Positions 46,504-57,751 of a stretch of 64,000 bases of DNA are shown piece by piece. The notes beneath the pieces were generated by a model. That model did not search any database. It had not been told where the DNA came from and saw only the letters and a program-made list of their open reading frames with translations. Numbering within the stretch: position 1 is the first letter of the stretch; each line of letters begins with the position of its first letter. The DNA lies in assembly GCA_010094025.1 (NCBI GenBank), contig ML991825.1, positions 62,001 to 126,000 of the forward strand, written 5' to 3'. The stretch comes from Viridothelium virens (taxonomy: Eukaryota > Ascomycota > Dothideomycetes > Trypetheliales > Trypetheliaceae). Both the position numbers and the translations under genes were made by a program.

Positions 46504-47435
46504 ATGTTTCGCCGCAATGCATCATTCCAAAACACCACCTCCATGCTCCGCTCACCTCTCCCGGGCTCCTCTCGAGCCACGTCGCCGCACCCGCCAAAGA
46601 CGCCGCAGCATAACCATGAGAATGATGCGCCACCCATACCGGGATTGACTGTGCCGGAATTACAAATTTTGAAAAGCGCTTGTTTGGCAGCCAAGGAACG
46701 AGCTTACTGTAGGTTCCTGCGATTGCGACCCCCACTATGAGCTTGCAAAGGACGGTTACTTGTCTTGCTTGATTTATTTTGCACTCTATCCATTGCTTCC
46801 GTTCAAGAAGAGATTCTGAAGTATTATTTTTCCAGGCCCATACTCGCACTTCCCTGTTGGTTGCGCCATTCTCACCAAGCCGAACAATCTCAATTCGCAT
46901 GTCACCCCTCAGCCATCTCCGCCTAATATAATCGACGGCGCGAATGTCGAAAATGCATCTTATCCAGTGGGAACGTGTGCGGAAAGAGTTGCACTGGGGA
47001 CGGCAGTCGCGAGTCATGGATGCAGGAAAGGAAACTTTCGGGCCATGGCAGTAGTCACAGACACGGTGAGTTCCAAAGATGGCAAGGGACTGAAAGGATT
47101 CGATTTGTCGGAAACAATGGAGATTGTCTAGACGTAAACCTTGGGCTCTGGCTGACTTGTTGCGCAGGTGGGAATACCTGGCAGTCCATGCGGGATGTGC
47201 AGACAGTTCATAGCTGAATTTTGCGAGGTAAAGTATCCCCTGAATCGTGTATACTAATGTCATTATGCTAACCATTAAGTAGCCCTCCATGCCAGTTTTT
47301 ATGTACAACAAAGATGGCGACTATAAGGTCATGACAGTCGAACAGCTCCTACCTATGGGCTTCAGCATGGATGCCCTGCACAGCAATCAAGGCGATCACA
47401 GCGGCGAGAAACCGAGCACCCTTCAGGTCCCATAA
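46504..47435 (+). CDS. cdd1: Cytidine deaminase
   Basis: Four exons: 46504..46708, 46836..47065, 47168..47227 and 47283..47435; introns of 127, 102 and 55 nt; 215 residues. After a 50-residue Pro/His-rich N-terminal extension come the catalytic features. These are the YSHFPVGCAIL strand, NVENASYPVGTCAERVAL with the zinc Cys and catalytic Glu, and PCGMCRQFIAEF with the other two zinc Cys. The enzyme deaminates cytidine and deoxycytidine to uridine forms in pyrimidine salvage. The 60-nt third exon holds the second zinc motif by itself, so skipping it would keep the frame but destroy the site. The C-terminal tail beyond QLLPMGF is short. Confidence 0.92.
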
Positions 47436-48115
47436 TCTTTTCATTCCTTGATTGCGGCCGAAAGGCTGAGCATTTCGAGGCGTCTGCGGATGGAGTTAGG
47501 CACGATGCATGAATGAGCAGGTTCAGTCGGGACAGTGCCTACCTTGTAGGAACCAATGACATGCTTTAAGCTACCCAAATTTGATTTCTATGACCTTGGG
47601 ACTTTATAGGCCTTTTATGGATGTCGTCCATCGAGGATTTCAAACGAGTATGAAGAGTCTGGAAGGAGCGTTAGGAATGCCGCATAGCTTGGCGAGGGTA
47701 ATAAGAGTCTTGCATACCTTGTAGGCATCGATAACGGGCTTCAAGCTATTCAGCTTGGACTTTCTCAACTTTGGTACTTTATAGATCAAATGTGGTTGCA
47801 ATGCTCGTAGATGCCCGTGTCGTGCGTCGTTTGACCGAGTGATTCATGCCCCGGCCCAAATCTCATCCGTATTTTCACCAGTCTCATTGGTTTCGCTACT
47901 CTTTGTGAGCGCCTGGAGACGAACAAGGAGCAAGAAGGTGTCGATCCATTCTCAAGTATCTTCGGGCTGGAGCTGCCTGGATGCATTGACTTCGTTTCCC
48001 TCGCTTCCTTCTTCTTTCGATTTTGAGTTACAGCTCCAGCCTCTCCTGATCAGTCCTCTGCCGAAATTGGGATCCTCTCAAGTCCAAGCGTCAGAGCTAT
48101 CTCCTCTTGTTTTGA
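47436..48115. repeat. Intergenic with a diverged 130-bp direct duplication
   Basis: Two related units lie at about 47482-47611 and 47657-47787, offset 175 bp. Shared landmarks in the same order are GTCTG, GTTAGG, TACCTTGTAGG, CTT(T/C)AAGCTA and ACTTTATAG. They differ at many positions, so the duplication is old. The rest is the 3' flank of cdd1 and, further right, of the convergent amidoligase gene. Confidence 0.55.
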
Positions 48116-49597
48116 TCAGCTCCTCCAATCTTCAACCTCTGGCCAATCGTCCAACTCCTCCCCGTCATCCTCCACCCACAACGGCACAGGCTGCCATCCC
48201 TCCTCACCCTCCCTATACCTCTCCCTCCTTTCCCTCCAATACTCCCTCTCCTCATCCACCATACCCATCTCATCCCACAATTCTTCAATCTCCACCCCAT
48301 CCATCCAGCTCCGCCCTCCCTTCCCCTCCTCCACTCCCCCGTCCTGCAAACCCTTTCCCCCCTCACTCCCCGCACACCTCCACGCCAACTGCACCAGTCC
48401 CAAACAAAACCGCACCCAATGCCCCACCTCCACCGGATCCACCGTCCCCGCCGCCTGCCTAAACTCCACCGTACGCGCCCTGCCCTCCTTCTCCGGCCTC
48501 ACCAGCGGCCGAAACGCAACGCGATACCCCCTGCCCCACCCCAGCAACCTCACAGTCTTCTCCAGCGCGCTGCGCCCGCCCGGCGCGTCCCTCGCGCCAA
48601 AGATCTCGCTGCGCAGCGCCGACAGCGGGCGATATGTCTCGCGGGCGCTGCGTCCGTCGGGGAGCGCGACGGCGGGTGAGCTGCAGTCGTCGTAGCCGCC
48701 GGTGTAGATGTTGTCGCGGTTGGACTTGAGTTCTGCGTCGGCGTGGGGGCCGGAGCGTCGGCTGGCTGGGTGCAGCGTCATGAGGGCGTCGTCGTAGAGG
48801 AGCGTGAGGTACGCGAGGTGTTGGATTACGGGGAGGGGCCAGGGGGCGCCGGAGGGGAGCCCGATGTGTACGTGGAAGCCGCAGTGAGGGGTGGTGGTGA
48901 GGGCGGCGGCGGCGGCGGCAGATTTTGTGTTGGGGGGTGCTCGGAGTGGTTGGAGGAGAGATGAGAGGTCGGCGAAGAATTTGTCGGTGTCGCTTGCGAG
49001 GTAGGGCGGTGAGATGATTTCGAGGCCCCACGAGTCCCAGTTTTGCTGCTCCCCTTTGGATGGGCCAAATGCATCGGGGAGGGCCTCGTGGAGTTGTGCC
49101 CGTGGGATGCCTGGTACGTTGGGCTCGGGGGAGAGGTGCCAGCCTTCGAAGGTTGCGAGCTTTTCCTCTTCGGCGTGGACATGAGTCGGAGGTGCCTCTG
49201 GGTTCGATGCGATGAGGCTCTGAGCGATGTGGAGAGGCTCATCCGTATATCCACGAGGGTTCCCGTTACATTCTTGGACGGCCCAGCTGTTGTAGCGAGT
49301 TTGCTGGTACCTTAGGGACCGGAGTGATGGCTCGAGATCGTCGGAGATGTCCCTTATCAGTTTGCAATTGGGACGTGTTCTCATGAGGTGCTCCTCGATC
49401 ATTTTCCCCTGAAAAGCAAGTACACCTTCGAGCTCGATGCCAAAGGAGAGAAGGGGATTTCCACCATTCGTACCTGGGCTAGCAACCTCAGCTTTGACCT
49501 CGAGTAAAGTATCGAGGGTAGCCTCAGTAATCAACCGCATTTGCTTGATGTCCGCCATTTTTGGGAGCTGCTGGACAGAAGTTTTAGTTGCAGCCAT
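48116..49597 (-). CDS. Amidoligase-fold protein (Amidoligase_2 family)
   Basis: Single exon, 493 residues from ATG 49597. Sequence upstream to 49681 stays open but begins with TTG. Diagnostic pieces of the GCS-like amidoligase fold are visible. FGIELEG is the opening acidic strand. WDSWGLEIISPP comes next, TPHCGFHVHIG is the metal and substrate loop, and TVEFRQAAGTVDP closes the site before the helix HWVRFCLGLVQLA. Family members are predicted ATP-dependent amide-bond ligases. In bacteria they are tied to peptide modification or cell-surface chemistry; the fungal members have no assigned substrate that I know of. The C-terminal 90 residues are Glu/Arg/Gly-rich and lie in a strong C-to-G skew block. 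Convergent with cdd1. Confidence 0.82.
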   Translation of the reverse strand: MAATKTSVQQLPKMADIKQMRLITEATLDTLLEVKAEVASPGTNGGNPLLSFGIELEGVLAFQGKMIEEHLMRTRPNCKLIRDISDDLEPSLRSLRYQQTRYNSWAVQECNGNPRGYTDEPLHIAQSLIASNPEAPPTHVHAEEEKLATFEGWHLSPEPNVPGIPRAQLHEALPDAFGPSKGEQQNWDSWGLEIISPPYLASDTDKFFADLSSLLQPLRAPPNTKSAAAAAALTTTPHCGFHVHIGLPSGAPWPLPVIQHLAYLTLLYDDALMTLHPASRRSGPHADAELKSNRDNIYTGGYDDCSSPAVALPDGRSARETYRPLSALRSEIFGARDAPGGRSALEKTVRLLGWGRGYRVAFRPLVRPEKEGRARTVEFRQAAGTVDPVEVGHWVRFCLGLVQLAWRCAGSEGGKGLQDGGVEEGKGGRSWMDGVEIEELWDEMGMVDEEREYWRERRERYREGEEGWQPVPLWVEDDGEELDDWPEVEDWRS

Positions 49598-49962
49598 CTT
49601 AATAGCTACCGTGCTTGTGCGTTGATAGAGGCGATGCTGGGTTGGAGCTTCGATCGTGTAGAGAAGAGGTGTTGAGCGCAATGTAGTAAGTCTGTGCGCT
49701 TGAGAATGTGAGGCAAGGTGAGAGTTTTGAGAGGTGGAAAGGGAACATGATTTTTGGGCTGGGGGACGCCTTAAATATATAACGAGGAATTACCAATTGG
49801 GGAGCTTTGAAACTTTAGTTGAGAGTGCAACGCCAGACCATACTTTAATTTTGGGTATCATGGAGCTTAATGGTCCTCAGAAAACTCTAATACAAAATAC
49901 ACAACCGAAAGTAGAGCAACCCCCAATAGTCTTATTTCGCGACCAATCAATAAGCCCACCCG
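49598..49962. other. Short intergenic upstream of the amidoligase gene
   Basis: 365 bp containing the amidoligase promoter and the 3' end of the pyrophosphatase gene on the same strand. No other feature. Confidence 0.5.
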
Positions 49963-52114
49963 TTATGATAGAACATGGTCTGTGTTTACTGGTTTGACTT
50001 TGTGGAAAAGCGACCAGGCCCAATTTTTGAGGCTGTCAAGCTTCCCAGATGCCCAGGATGCCCAACCATCGGAGTCGGATTTGTCATCTTCATTAGTTTC
50101 GTGAACACCAGTAGCTGGAGGATCTATTGAAATCGATGTTGTGGCGCCAGCTGGCATAGAAAAAGTGGTCGAATGGAGAGATTCTGATATTGACTGGCCG
50201 TCTGCAGGAGGATCATTAGGGACTTTTGGGGGGATGACACCTTCATCCGAGTGGAGACCAATAGGCTTTAACGGTAATCGTAACGTTCCATTGTTTGGTA
50301 CAGGACTCACACCAAGAGAGTCACAGACAAGGTTGTAGACTTCGGTATTTTGAAATACCTCGACCCTGCTGCCCGGCTTGTGAGGGAATGCCGGCCCCCT
50401 AGCAACGAAAATGGCACGCATCAGAGGGTGCTCATGATCATATCCATGTAGACCTCGTGGGTGATAGACCTCTCCAGTTTCTAGTGACTTTTTCAGGTCA
50501 AACTCGTCCTTGGTGACGATGGCCCATCCAGTTTTCGGCACAATCCACAGCGGCGCTATCCGGTGGTTATTGGAGAAATGGTATCGCTTAGGCATATCTT
50601 CATCCCTCAGATACACTTCAATGCTATCAATTTTCTGAGCCTTTTCTTTTAGTTCATTGTAGAGTGGGCGTAAGTTCATTTCGTCCTTTGGCCGAAGTCC
50701 GTAGAGCGGCCAGCCGTCAATATGCTCAACTAGATCTGTATCGATCAAATCTTCCAATTGCAGAAGTCTGTGATTAGATGTAGTAGCCATGCCATGGTCA
50801 GAAACAACAATCACATTCACAATGTTCGTGAGGTTGCGCTGCTCAAGACCTTCAAATAGGTCATTAAGCATCTGATCCACGTCTTGAATGGTAGCACGAA
50901 TCTCTGTACTATTCGGTCCATAGCGGTGGCCGTCGGCGTCCACGTTTGGTACATAGGCCGCTATCAACTGTGGTCGCGGAGAATTGGTGGTGGCCGCTGC
51001 ACTGTCTGGGCCTGGCAAGTCAAGGAGACTAAGGACACGTTCGACTTTACGAGACAGCACCTCCGTGCCATTGTACTTGTCGACATATGACGGCTCGATA
51101 TCGCCAATATGCGCTTCGGATCCAGGCCACATATGAATAGCAGATCGCACGCCTTGGTCCTCGGCCGTTACCCATAGGGGTTCACCGTCCCACCACTTCG
51201 GTTGCATGCTTCGGGTGGGATCAGTATAGTAGAATTCGGCTTCAAGGTCTGGGTCCCAGAAAGTATTCCCTACTACGCCATGGCTTTCAGGATATAGGCC
51301 AGTGACTAATGTGAAATGGTTGGGAAACGTGACACTTGGAAAGCTGGGGAGCATGTACTGAGGAGAGATGCCATCCTGGATGAATGCACTTAGTGTCGGC
51401 GTGAGCCCTCGCTGCAGGAAGTCTGCTCTGAAGCCGTCCAATGATATCAGTATCGTTGTTGCGGCGAAATTTGAGGTACCATTCGAGAGCGTAAGCTCAG
51501 CCAGATCGATCGCGGGGCGTCTATGAGAAGCTTTGTAGGCGGCAAATAGCAGGGCCAAGAAGGTCAAGACGATAACAACATGGATGATGGTAAACCTGAA
51601 TACCCTAGATTTTCTGGACTAAGATCTTTCAGTCAGCAGTCAATTGCTTCTTCGATCAATTGATGCATACCGATTTGAGTTGTCGCAAATTGCCTAATCG
51701 CTCCCTATCTGCCTCCGAAGAACTCCGCGACGAGTCAGAGCCTGCCCAACGGTCACCTTCTTCCATTTCATACATGATTTCTGGCTCTTGTTGTCGACCG
51801 CCCCTCTTCAGCGTGCGTCTCACTGATCGTGCCAGTCTTCGACGCTCACGTTTGCTTGCCTTCTGTCCACCCGCCTGTTTCGAGCTTGACGGCAGGCGCT
51901 GTAAGCCATGAATGCCTTCTCTTCCATGGTGTCTCTCTATCAGTCGCTCCCTCTCCTCCTCCTCTTCAATTACGTCATCGTCATCACCAATATCAGACGA
52001 CGGTCGGGTATCTTCATTATTGTCAGCTCCGGGTAGCTTCGCTCGAACAGAAAGTTGATCGATCTCTCCCGGAGTTCCGGCTGGTAACAGCTCCTCCCGC
52101 TCTTCTGGAGCCAT
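49963..52114 (-). CDS. Ectonucleotide pyrophosphatase/phosphodiesterase (Npp1-like)
   Basis: Two exons: 52114..51671 and 51618..49963, with a 52-nt intron; 699 residues. A 150-residue acidic and basic cytosolic N-terminus precedes a single membrane segment (FTIIHVVIVLTFLALLFAA), giving a type II membrane protein with an outward catalytic domain. That domain has the metal strand ILISLDGFRADF, the nucleophile Thr in PSVTFPNHFTLVTGLYP, AYVPNVDADGHRYGP and VVSDHGM, as in yeast Npp1/Npp2. These enzymes cleave nucleotide phosphodiester and pyrophosphate bonds outside the cell or in the vacuole and serve phosphate scavenging. Several N-glycosylation sequons (NGT, NLT, NST) fit the secretory location. 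The family's C-terminal tail is low complexity here. Confidence 0.92.
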
Positions 52115-55100
52115 CGCAGGAGACGGATGTTTATCTCAAGGGAGGTTCATGATTCGGCGCTTTGCGAACGGTACGTTCGTGGAGCCTGCGACATGTGCCA
52201 ACGGTTGGCGTCTGAGGTGCAGTTTTGCGGCCAATTCTCGTCATCCGTGGTTTGCACCGTTTGGCCCCACTGCGGATCTATTTTAGGAAACATGAAATAC
52301 CGTACACGTGGGTCTGATTTCGTCAAATCCAAAATTCCGAAATATTGAATTGGCTTACGCTTGACTGGCAATCATTCTCCAGCCAGCTTTCGGACGCACA
52401 ATCACAAGCCTGTCGTATTCGTATGCGCCCCTAACCGCTCCAAATGTTTCCTAATTAGATTCAATGTTCGCATTAATGACCTTTACCTTCCAGGCATTAC
52501 AAACTTTGGATCCCAGTTCACAATCCGATTTTCTGAAAGGGGTTAGGAGCACTCATTAAAGATACATACCTTTATCTAATAAGGTTCGAAGATCACCGAA
52601 GGACTAGTATCTCGAAGGGACCCTTTGGCCATGATTAGCTTATCTACGGCGATCGAGGGACTGCAGGACCTCTGCACCGTCTGCTTGGAGTGCCAAGTAC
52701 GGAGGAATGTTGCGTAAAACCCGTTTCCTCCCTGGCGCCCATGGCTTTCTTCCCTGCAAGCAATCGGACAACCGCAAGGGTCTTAATCAACGGCAAGTGG
52801 CGCGTCAATGAATTATGGAGTATCTCTCAGGGGGGCTAGGACTAAAGTAAGAGTATCAGGAATATCATGCAGAGATTATGCAACCTCCAAACCGTGCAGA
52901 TACCTGCCGCTCGATTGTCTACGTCAACTGCGTAGGCGCACTTGCCTCCAAGACGTGCGTCCTCGCATCTATCAAGGTAGGTAATTCAGACCGCTTAGGT
53001 GCCTGAAATGTCATCAAGGTCCCCAACTCCCCATCATAACAGGGTTCATCATGCAGTACATCGCTCATAGATCATACCTTAGGCGCTTTTCCCAGTCGTG
53101 ACATGCCAATCTTTCACGTGCCAGTAACGGTCGGACCCTGCGTGCCTTAGATACCTTACCTAACGTGCTAACCTGTAAAAATGCCGTTCGCCTTAGAGCG
53201 GGGAGCGCCAGGGGAAGGTTAAGCGTGATCGCGTCGGAGGCGTTCTCGGATTCTCTACTGGGAAGAGTTCAGGGATATAGATGACACAGCGTTGCACTTA
53301 ATCGAAGTTCATTCTTCAGACTCCAGACAAAGCATTCCTACGCATTTAAATCATGGATGCATTTATTGCACAATAATCGAAATAGTGGCTGCGTTACCTT
53401 TACTTGACACGCCAAGATTGCCAAAAAGGCAGGAGTCTGGGTAATTTGCTGGAGAAATATTTTCTGCGCTCTATGAGGATCTTTGACCACTCTGATCACC
53501 CTGCACGAAGTCTAGATAGCAGTCTTTGCTCTTGGCCTACTAGGGTCGGATGATTGTTGAGTGAAGAGCATTTCCACTGTGTTTCCCCACCTCGGCGGAT
53601 GAACGGAAACGCTTTAGGTGGACGAGTACTTGATTGAAGATGATGCCGAAGTCTTGTAGTCTGGATTTCGAATGGCGACTTGCACGATAGGCGAAGAGCT
53701 GACACTTGATTCTGATACACTGTTTGGGAGAGGGGAAAGTGGGCTGGCGGGGCATAAGATCCAAAGTCTCGCCCGACTACAACCGGCCAGAACGACTACA
53801 ATCGAGTCATTATGGCCAGTGATCTCGCCATGATCAAGCTTGGTCCTGCGCGTGGCTGCAGGTAACAGAAGTCGCAGATGGCTTGCAGGAAATATGCCGA
53901 GCGTGCAGCTGTACCTCCGTTGTTAGACATCTGAGACTAAGCAGTCCCTGGATCCACTCAGAGAATGCTTGGACGATGATGCTTCCTGTGCCAGTCACCA
54001 TCATGTACTTGAGATAAAGTCGATTTCGCAGAGACAATTGATGTGCTGTATCTTGAAAGGGCATGCGGCGTTTTCTTTCTTTTTGTTTTTTTTTATAGTG
54101 CGTCGTGTTGAAACGAGAGGCATTGGCAGCTTGATAACCCATAAGAATGGTTGAGTTTTCAGAGACGATCCGGTAGCGAGAGCCGAGCGGTGTCGAGCCT
54201 ATTCCAGGTACGCGTAAGGTAGAAGGCGAGTGAAAATTCTTAGAGAAAAGGTGAGGTGGAAAGTCGTAATCTCACTGGTAGAAGCCAAGATATAGCGCAA
54301 TTCTTTGCCGCCATTCGTACGAATCTGTCCATTCAAGCCGGTGATGCCCGAAGTATCGCGAGTACTGGAGGGCGATCCGGAAAATTTCGTTGGCAGATGG
54401 AAGGCATCTTATGCATCTAGCAGGGCCCCTCCACGGTATCGTCTGGTATAGCCTGGTATAGCCTGGCATCGTCTTGCCTAGTCAGGGTTCCAGGAGAGCA
54501 TCGATGGCAGGCCCCCACACTCGCTTACCCTCCTCTTCCACCTCTTCATTGTTGCGCGAGCCCCGCGATCCGTCCGTTACTGTGTCACTAATTATCGCTG
54601 ACTGACCATTTTCGACACCACTCCCTCACCTCACCTACTCGAACAAATCTATCGGTGCCTACTCTCCTTTCGACTCAGGACTGCTTCCTATGATCACTTT
54701 GCCTATCTCTGAGCCACTTCGCCATTACCTCATACCTCGATCTCGAGCCCTGTGACGCAGTTGGCACGAGTGCCTGACTGGCCTATCAGCAAACGGCAGG
54801 GACGTGCACCATCATTCGTGCCCACAGCAGGGTGGCAGATCCCACTAACCTCGCACCCTCATACCCTTTCTCCGCATTGGAGCTTTCCCCAACAGACAAG
54901 CTTTCTCCTTGCCATTGGCCTTCTTTGCTCGTCTCTCAGACTTCACTGTTTCCTCGGAGTTTGGCCACGCATTAATTGGAGTCCCTGTTCTGGATTTCTC
55001 CCATCGCCAAACGACTAGAAATTTTTCAAACGGTGGCTCAACGGCTCCCGCACCGTTGGAATTGAGGAACTACATCACCCACCGATAAATCTCCTACAAA

Positions 55101-55232
55101 TGCCCTATACTCGTCATCCCTGAACGAAATCCCAAGCGAATGACACGTCCGACAGATCTGGCTTAGGGGTGGCCTTTTGGCTGTACAGAAGCAGATCACG
55201 GTGGCCAAATTCCAGACAGCCTCAAAGACAAC
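52115..55232. other. 3.1-kb stretch without a recognised gene
   Basis: The left end is the promoter of the pyrophosphatase gene and the right end (about 54,580-55,230) is a pyrimidine-rich probable leader of the Reg1-like gene. In between are only frames under about 105 codons on both strands, a T-rich tract near 54,070-54,095 and a small tandem repeat. Confidence 0.5.
54434..54480. repeat. Short tandem repeat
   Basis: GGTATAGCCT is repeated twice head to tail (54445-54464) and flanked by similar TATCGTCT / CATCGTCT copies. Confidence 0.6.
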
Positions 55233-57058
55233 ATGGCCGAGGTCATCTCTGTCCCTAGACAGCCCGACGGCCATCCTTATTTTGCCTCGACTGCTGCAAT
55301 ACGTCGCTCAAGTCCTTCACAAACCTCCCTACGGTCCGGCTCTCCTAAATCATATGCTTCGTCCTCGTCACCTAAAGCTCGTCAGCACCCATCTGAGCAC
55401 ACCGAACGCCTTGCAGTAACGCCTTCGGCGTACCCTCCAAGTCCTCCACAGTCTTCTCCAACCGAAATCTCGCACTCTTCTTCATTTACCTCTACGCCAG
55501 CCAGCAGCATTCCGTCAAGCGTTGCCGCGAGTGAAGAGGATGACCTATCCTTCCCAACTTACAATGATGACCATACCTTCATGTCTACTGGTGAAGAACC
55601 TTCTTGTCCTCCAAATACTGCTATCCTCCAAGAAACAGACACTGCATACGCCGCTAGCCAAGCAATACTTTCTCAACCTTCCTTTCCACCCGCCAATGCC
55701 ATAGACGATACTTCTCTCCGGATAGAGCCGTCGCGACATGTCGACTATCTTTCCCATGAGTGGCAGGAAGAGGATATTTGGTCTTCCTGGAGGCATATCG
55801 TTTCAAAAAGGAAAATCTACGGTGAAAGATCAAGGCTAGAAAATGCTTCTTGGCGAACTTGGACAAAGTCAAAGTATGGCCTCAGGACCGTCTCGCCTGA
55901 GACTTTGAATTGGTTGGTCTTACTAAACCAAAATTTGGTCGGCTTTCCTACCTGCGTACTAACAAGATTAGGCTCAAAGAAAGTGACGTGACTTGGCTAT
56001 ATGGTCCATTGCATCAGGCTTCTGACCGATATCAATCCCACCAAACATCCGAGCCTGCAAGTTGTATATCCAAAAACAACTCGTTCATCAATAAGAAACC
56101 AATTCTAAAAAAACGTAGCATGTCGGAAGTCATGTTGCAGCGGTCCTTGTCAGCTTCTTCGCTCATCAAACAGGCCGCCGCTTCAATCCAGGCTCAACAA
56201 AGTGCACAGCAATATGGCCCGGAACACATACGGGAGCGGCCAATGCTTGGTCGAACCGCGTCGGATTTCGTTACATCAGCACTTCCGTCAGCCCCGCCTA
56301 GCCGAGATACAATTGAAGAATTCTCGTCATCGCAATCATCTTCTGGCTTGACAACCCCCGATATCTCCCGAGACCGCCATATTCGCTTTGATGATACGGT
56401 GGAACAATGCATCGCAGTCGATGTCAAAGATGGGGAGTTTGATGAAGAAGAGCAATGGGGATATAAGGATGATGAGGAAGACTCCTCAGACGATGGTGTA
56501 GTGATGATGAAGTCGTCGTCGACGACGACTAAGAAAGCTCCGATTGGACCACAATGGAGCTCCCGAAGTAACTCCGCCACTGGAGCTCGGCCTTCTATCG
56601 AGAAACTTCCCGCCACAAAGCTCAAGTCTCGTTCTGACTCGCCAGATCTACTAAGTATACCACAGAGTTCCAACCCCAAGTTCTGGGGTAAGAAAGGTCA
56701 TCTTTCTCCGTCTGCTTCCCAAGAGACATTGCGTCCTTCCCATCCATCGAGCAATTTTCTCTTGCCGCAGGATGAAGAAGAGGATGATGATGCAGGTTGG
56801 CAACCTTCTGGTGCTTTTTCTAACTTTCGTAGGGATAGTCTATCGCCCAGGCACGAGAAAGCACCGGTACCCTTAGAAGAGGAGCACACTGAAGAGAACC
56901 CTACTGGTCTTCGAAGGACCCCATCTGGCATGTTCATGCCTTACGAAGAAGATGAGGATGACATCGTTGCGACCAGTCTATTCGGTCGAGTCGTCGATAC
57001 CGTGAACACAGCGAGAGATATTGCACACGTGATTTGGAACGTTGGGTGGCGGCGATGA
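55233..57058 (+). CDS. Reg1/Hex2-like protein phosphatase 1 regulator (DUF1752)
   Basis: Two exons: 55233..55912 and 55972..57058, with a 59-nt intron; 588 residues. The conserved fungal block reads HVDYLSHEWQEEDIWSSWR to KSKYGLRTVSPETLNW. It is spliced to LKESDVTWLYGPL, the DUF1752 signature shared with yeast Reg1. That junction requires the donor GTTGGT; the branch site (ACTAAC) is perfect. A PP1-docking motif of RVxF type follows at RHIRFDD. Reg1 targets the PP1 catalytic subunit Glc7 to Snf1 and glucose-repression substrates. Most of the rest is disordered, with Ser-rich and acidic stretches, ending TARDIAHVIWNVGWRR. Function in this fungus is inferred from the family. Confidence 0.88.
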
Positions 57059-57751
57059 GAATTCCACGGGCTTACGACTACGACTCTCTGATCTATTTGC
57101 ATTGCATTTACACGGCGAATAAGCATCAAACGTGAGGCCTAGCGTTGCATTCTTGTTTGGCTCTGTACTCTTTTTAGGGATTCGGCGATTGTCTTTTAGC
57201 ATGAGTTTCGGCGGGCCATGCGTTTGACGGAGTTCTGCGTGTGGGAAAATTGATACCCATTCCCAAATTTGGGTGGCCGGCCATGGGAGAACACAGAATC
57301 CATGGATACCTCACATAGGCGGTCTTGGGGTAGCTTGAATCTCCCGATAGGTTACAATGAAGTTGCCATAAAAGTTTGAGATGCTTGTTTTCACGTTGCA
57401 TGAGAAATCATTGCCTAAACCCAATAGATCCAATAGTGCTTTCCCTGAGCATTGAACCCTTTCCCGGAGGCGATGTGACAAGACTAACCATGGTGTTTCA
57501 GCATTACACTCTGTATGGGCTAGCTCTTGATGGAAATAGGGTTCGCTGGAACGTGCCGGCCCCGACTCACGACTCACGCGCGACCCGGGTCAAACCCGCC
57601 GAACCATTCGTACAAAAATCTGTGCTGGCCTTTCGCCTCTCACGTCTTACGTCGCCTTCGAAGTTATGCTAGCTACGGAAAACCTTCCCTCTCTTTTCGC
57701 CCGAGCTTGCCTCAATTCCCAGGTATTCGCTTCCTGGAGGTAGCAGCAATC
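57059..57751. other. Intergenic between Reg1-like and ELMO genes
   Basis: 693 bp, 3'UTR of one gene and promoter of the next on the same strand. No recognised motif. Confidence 0.5.
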
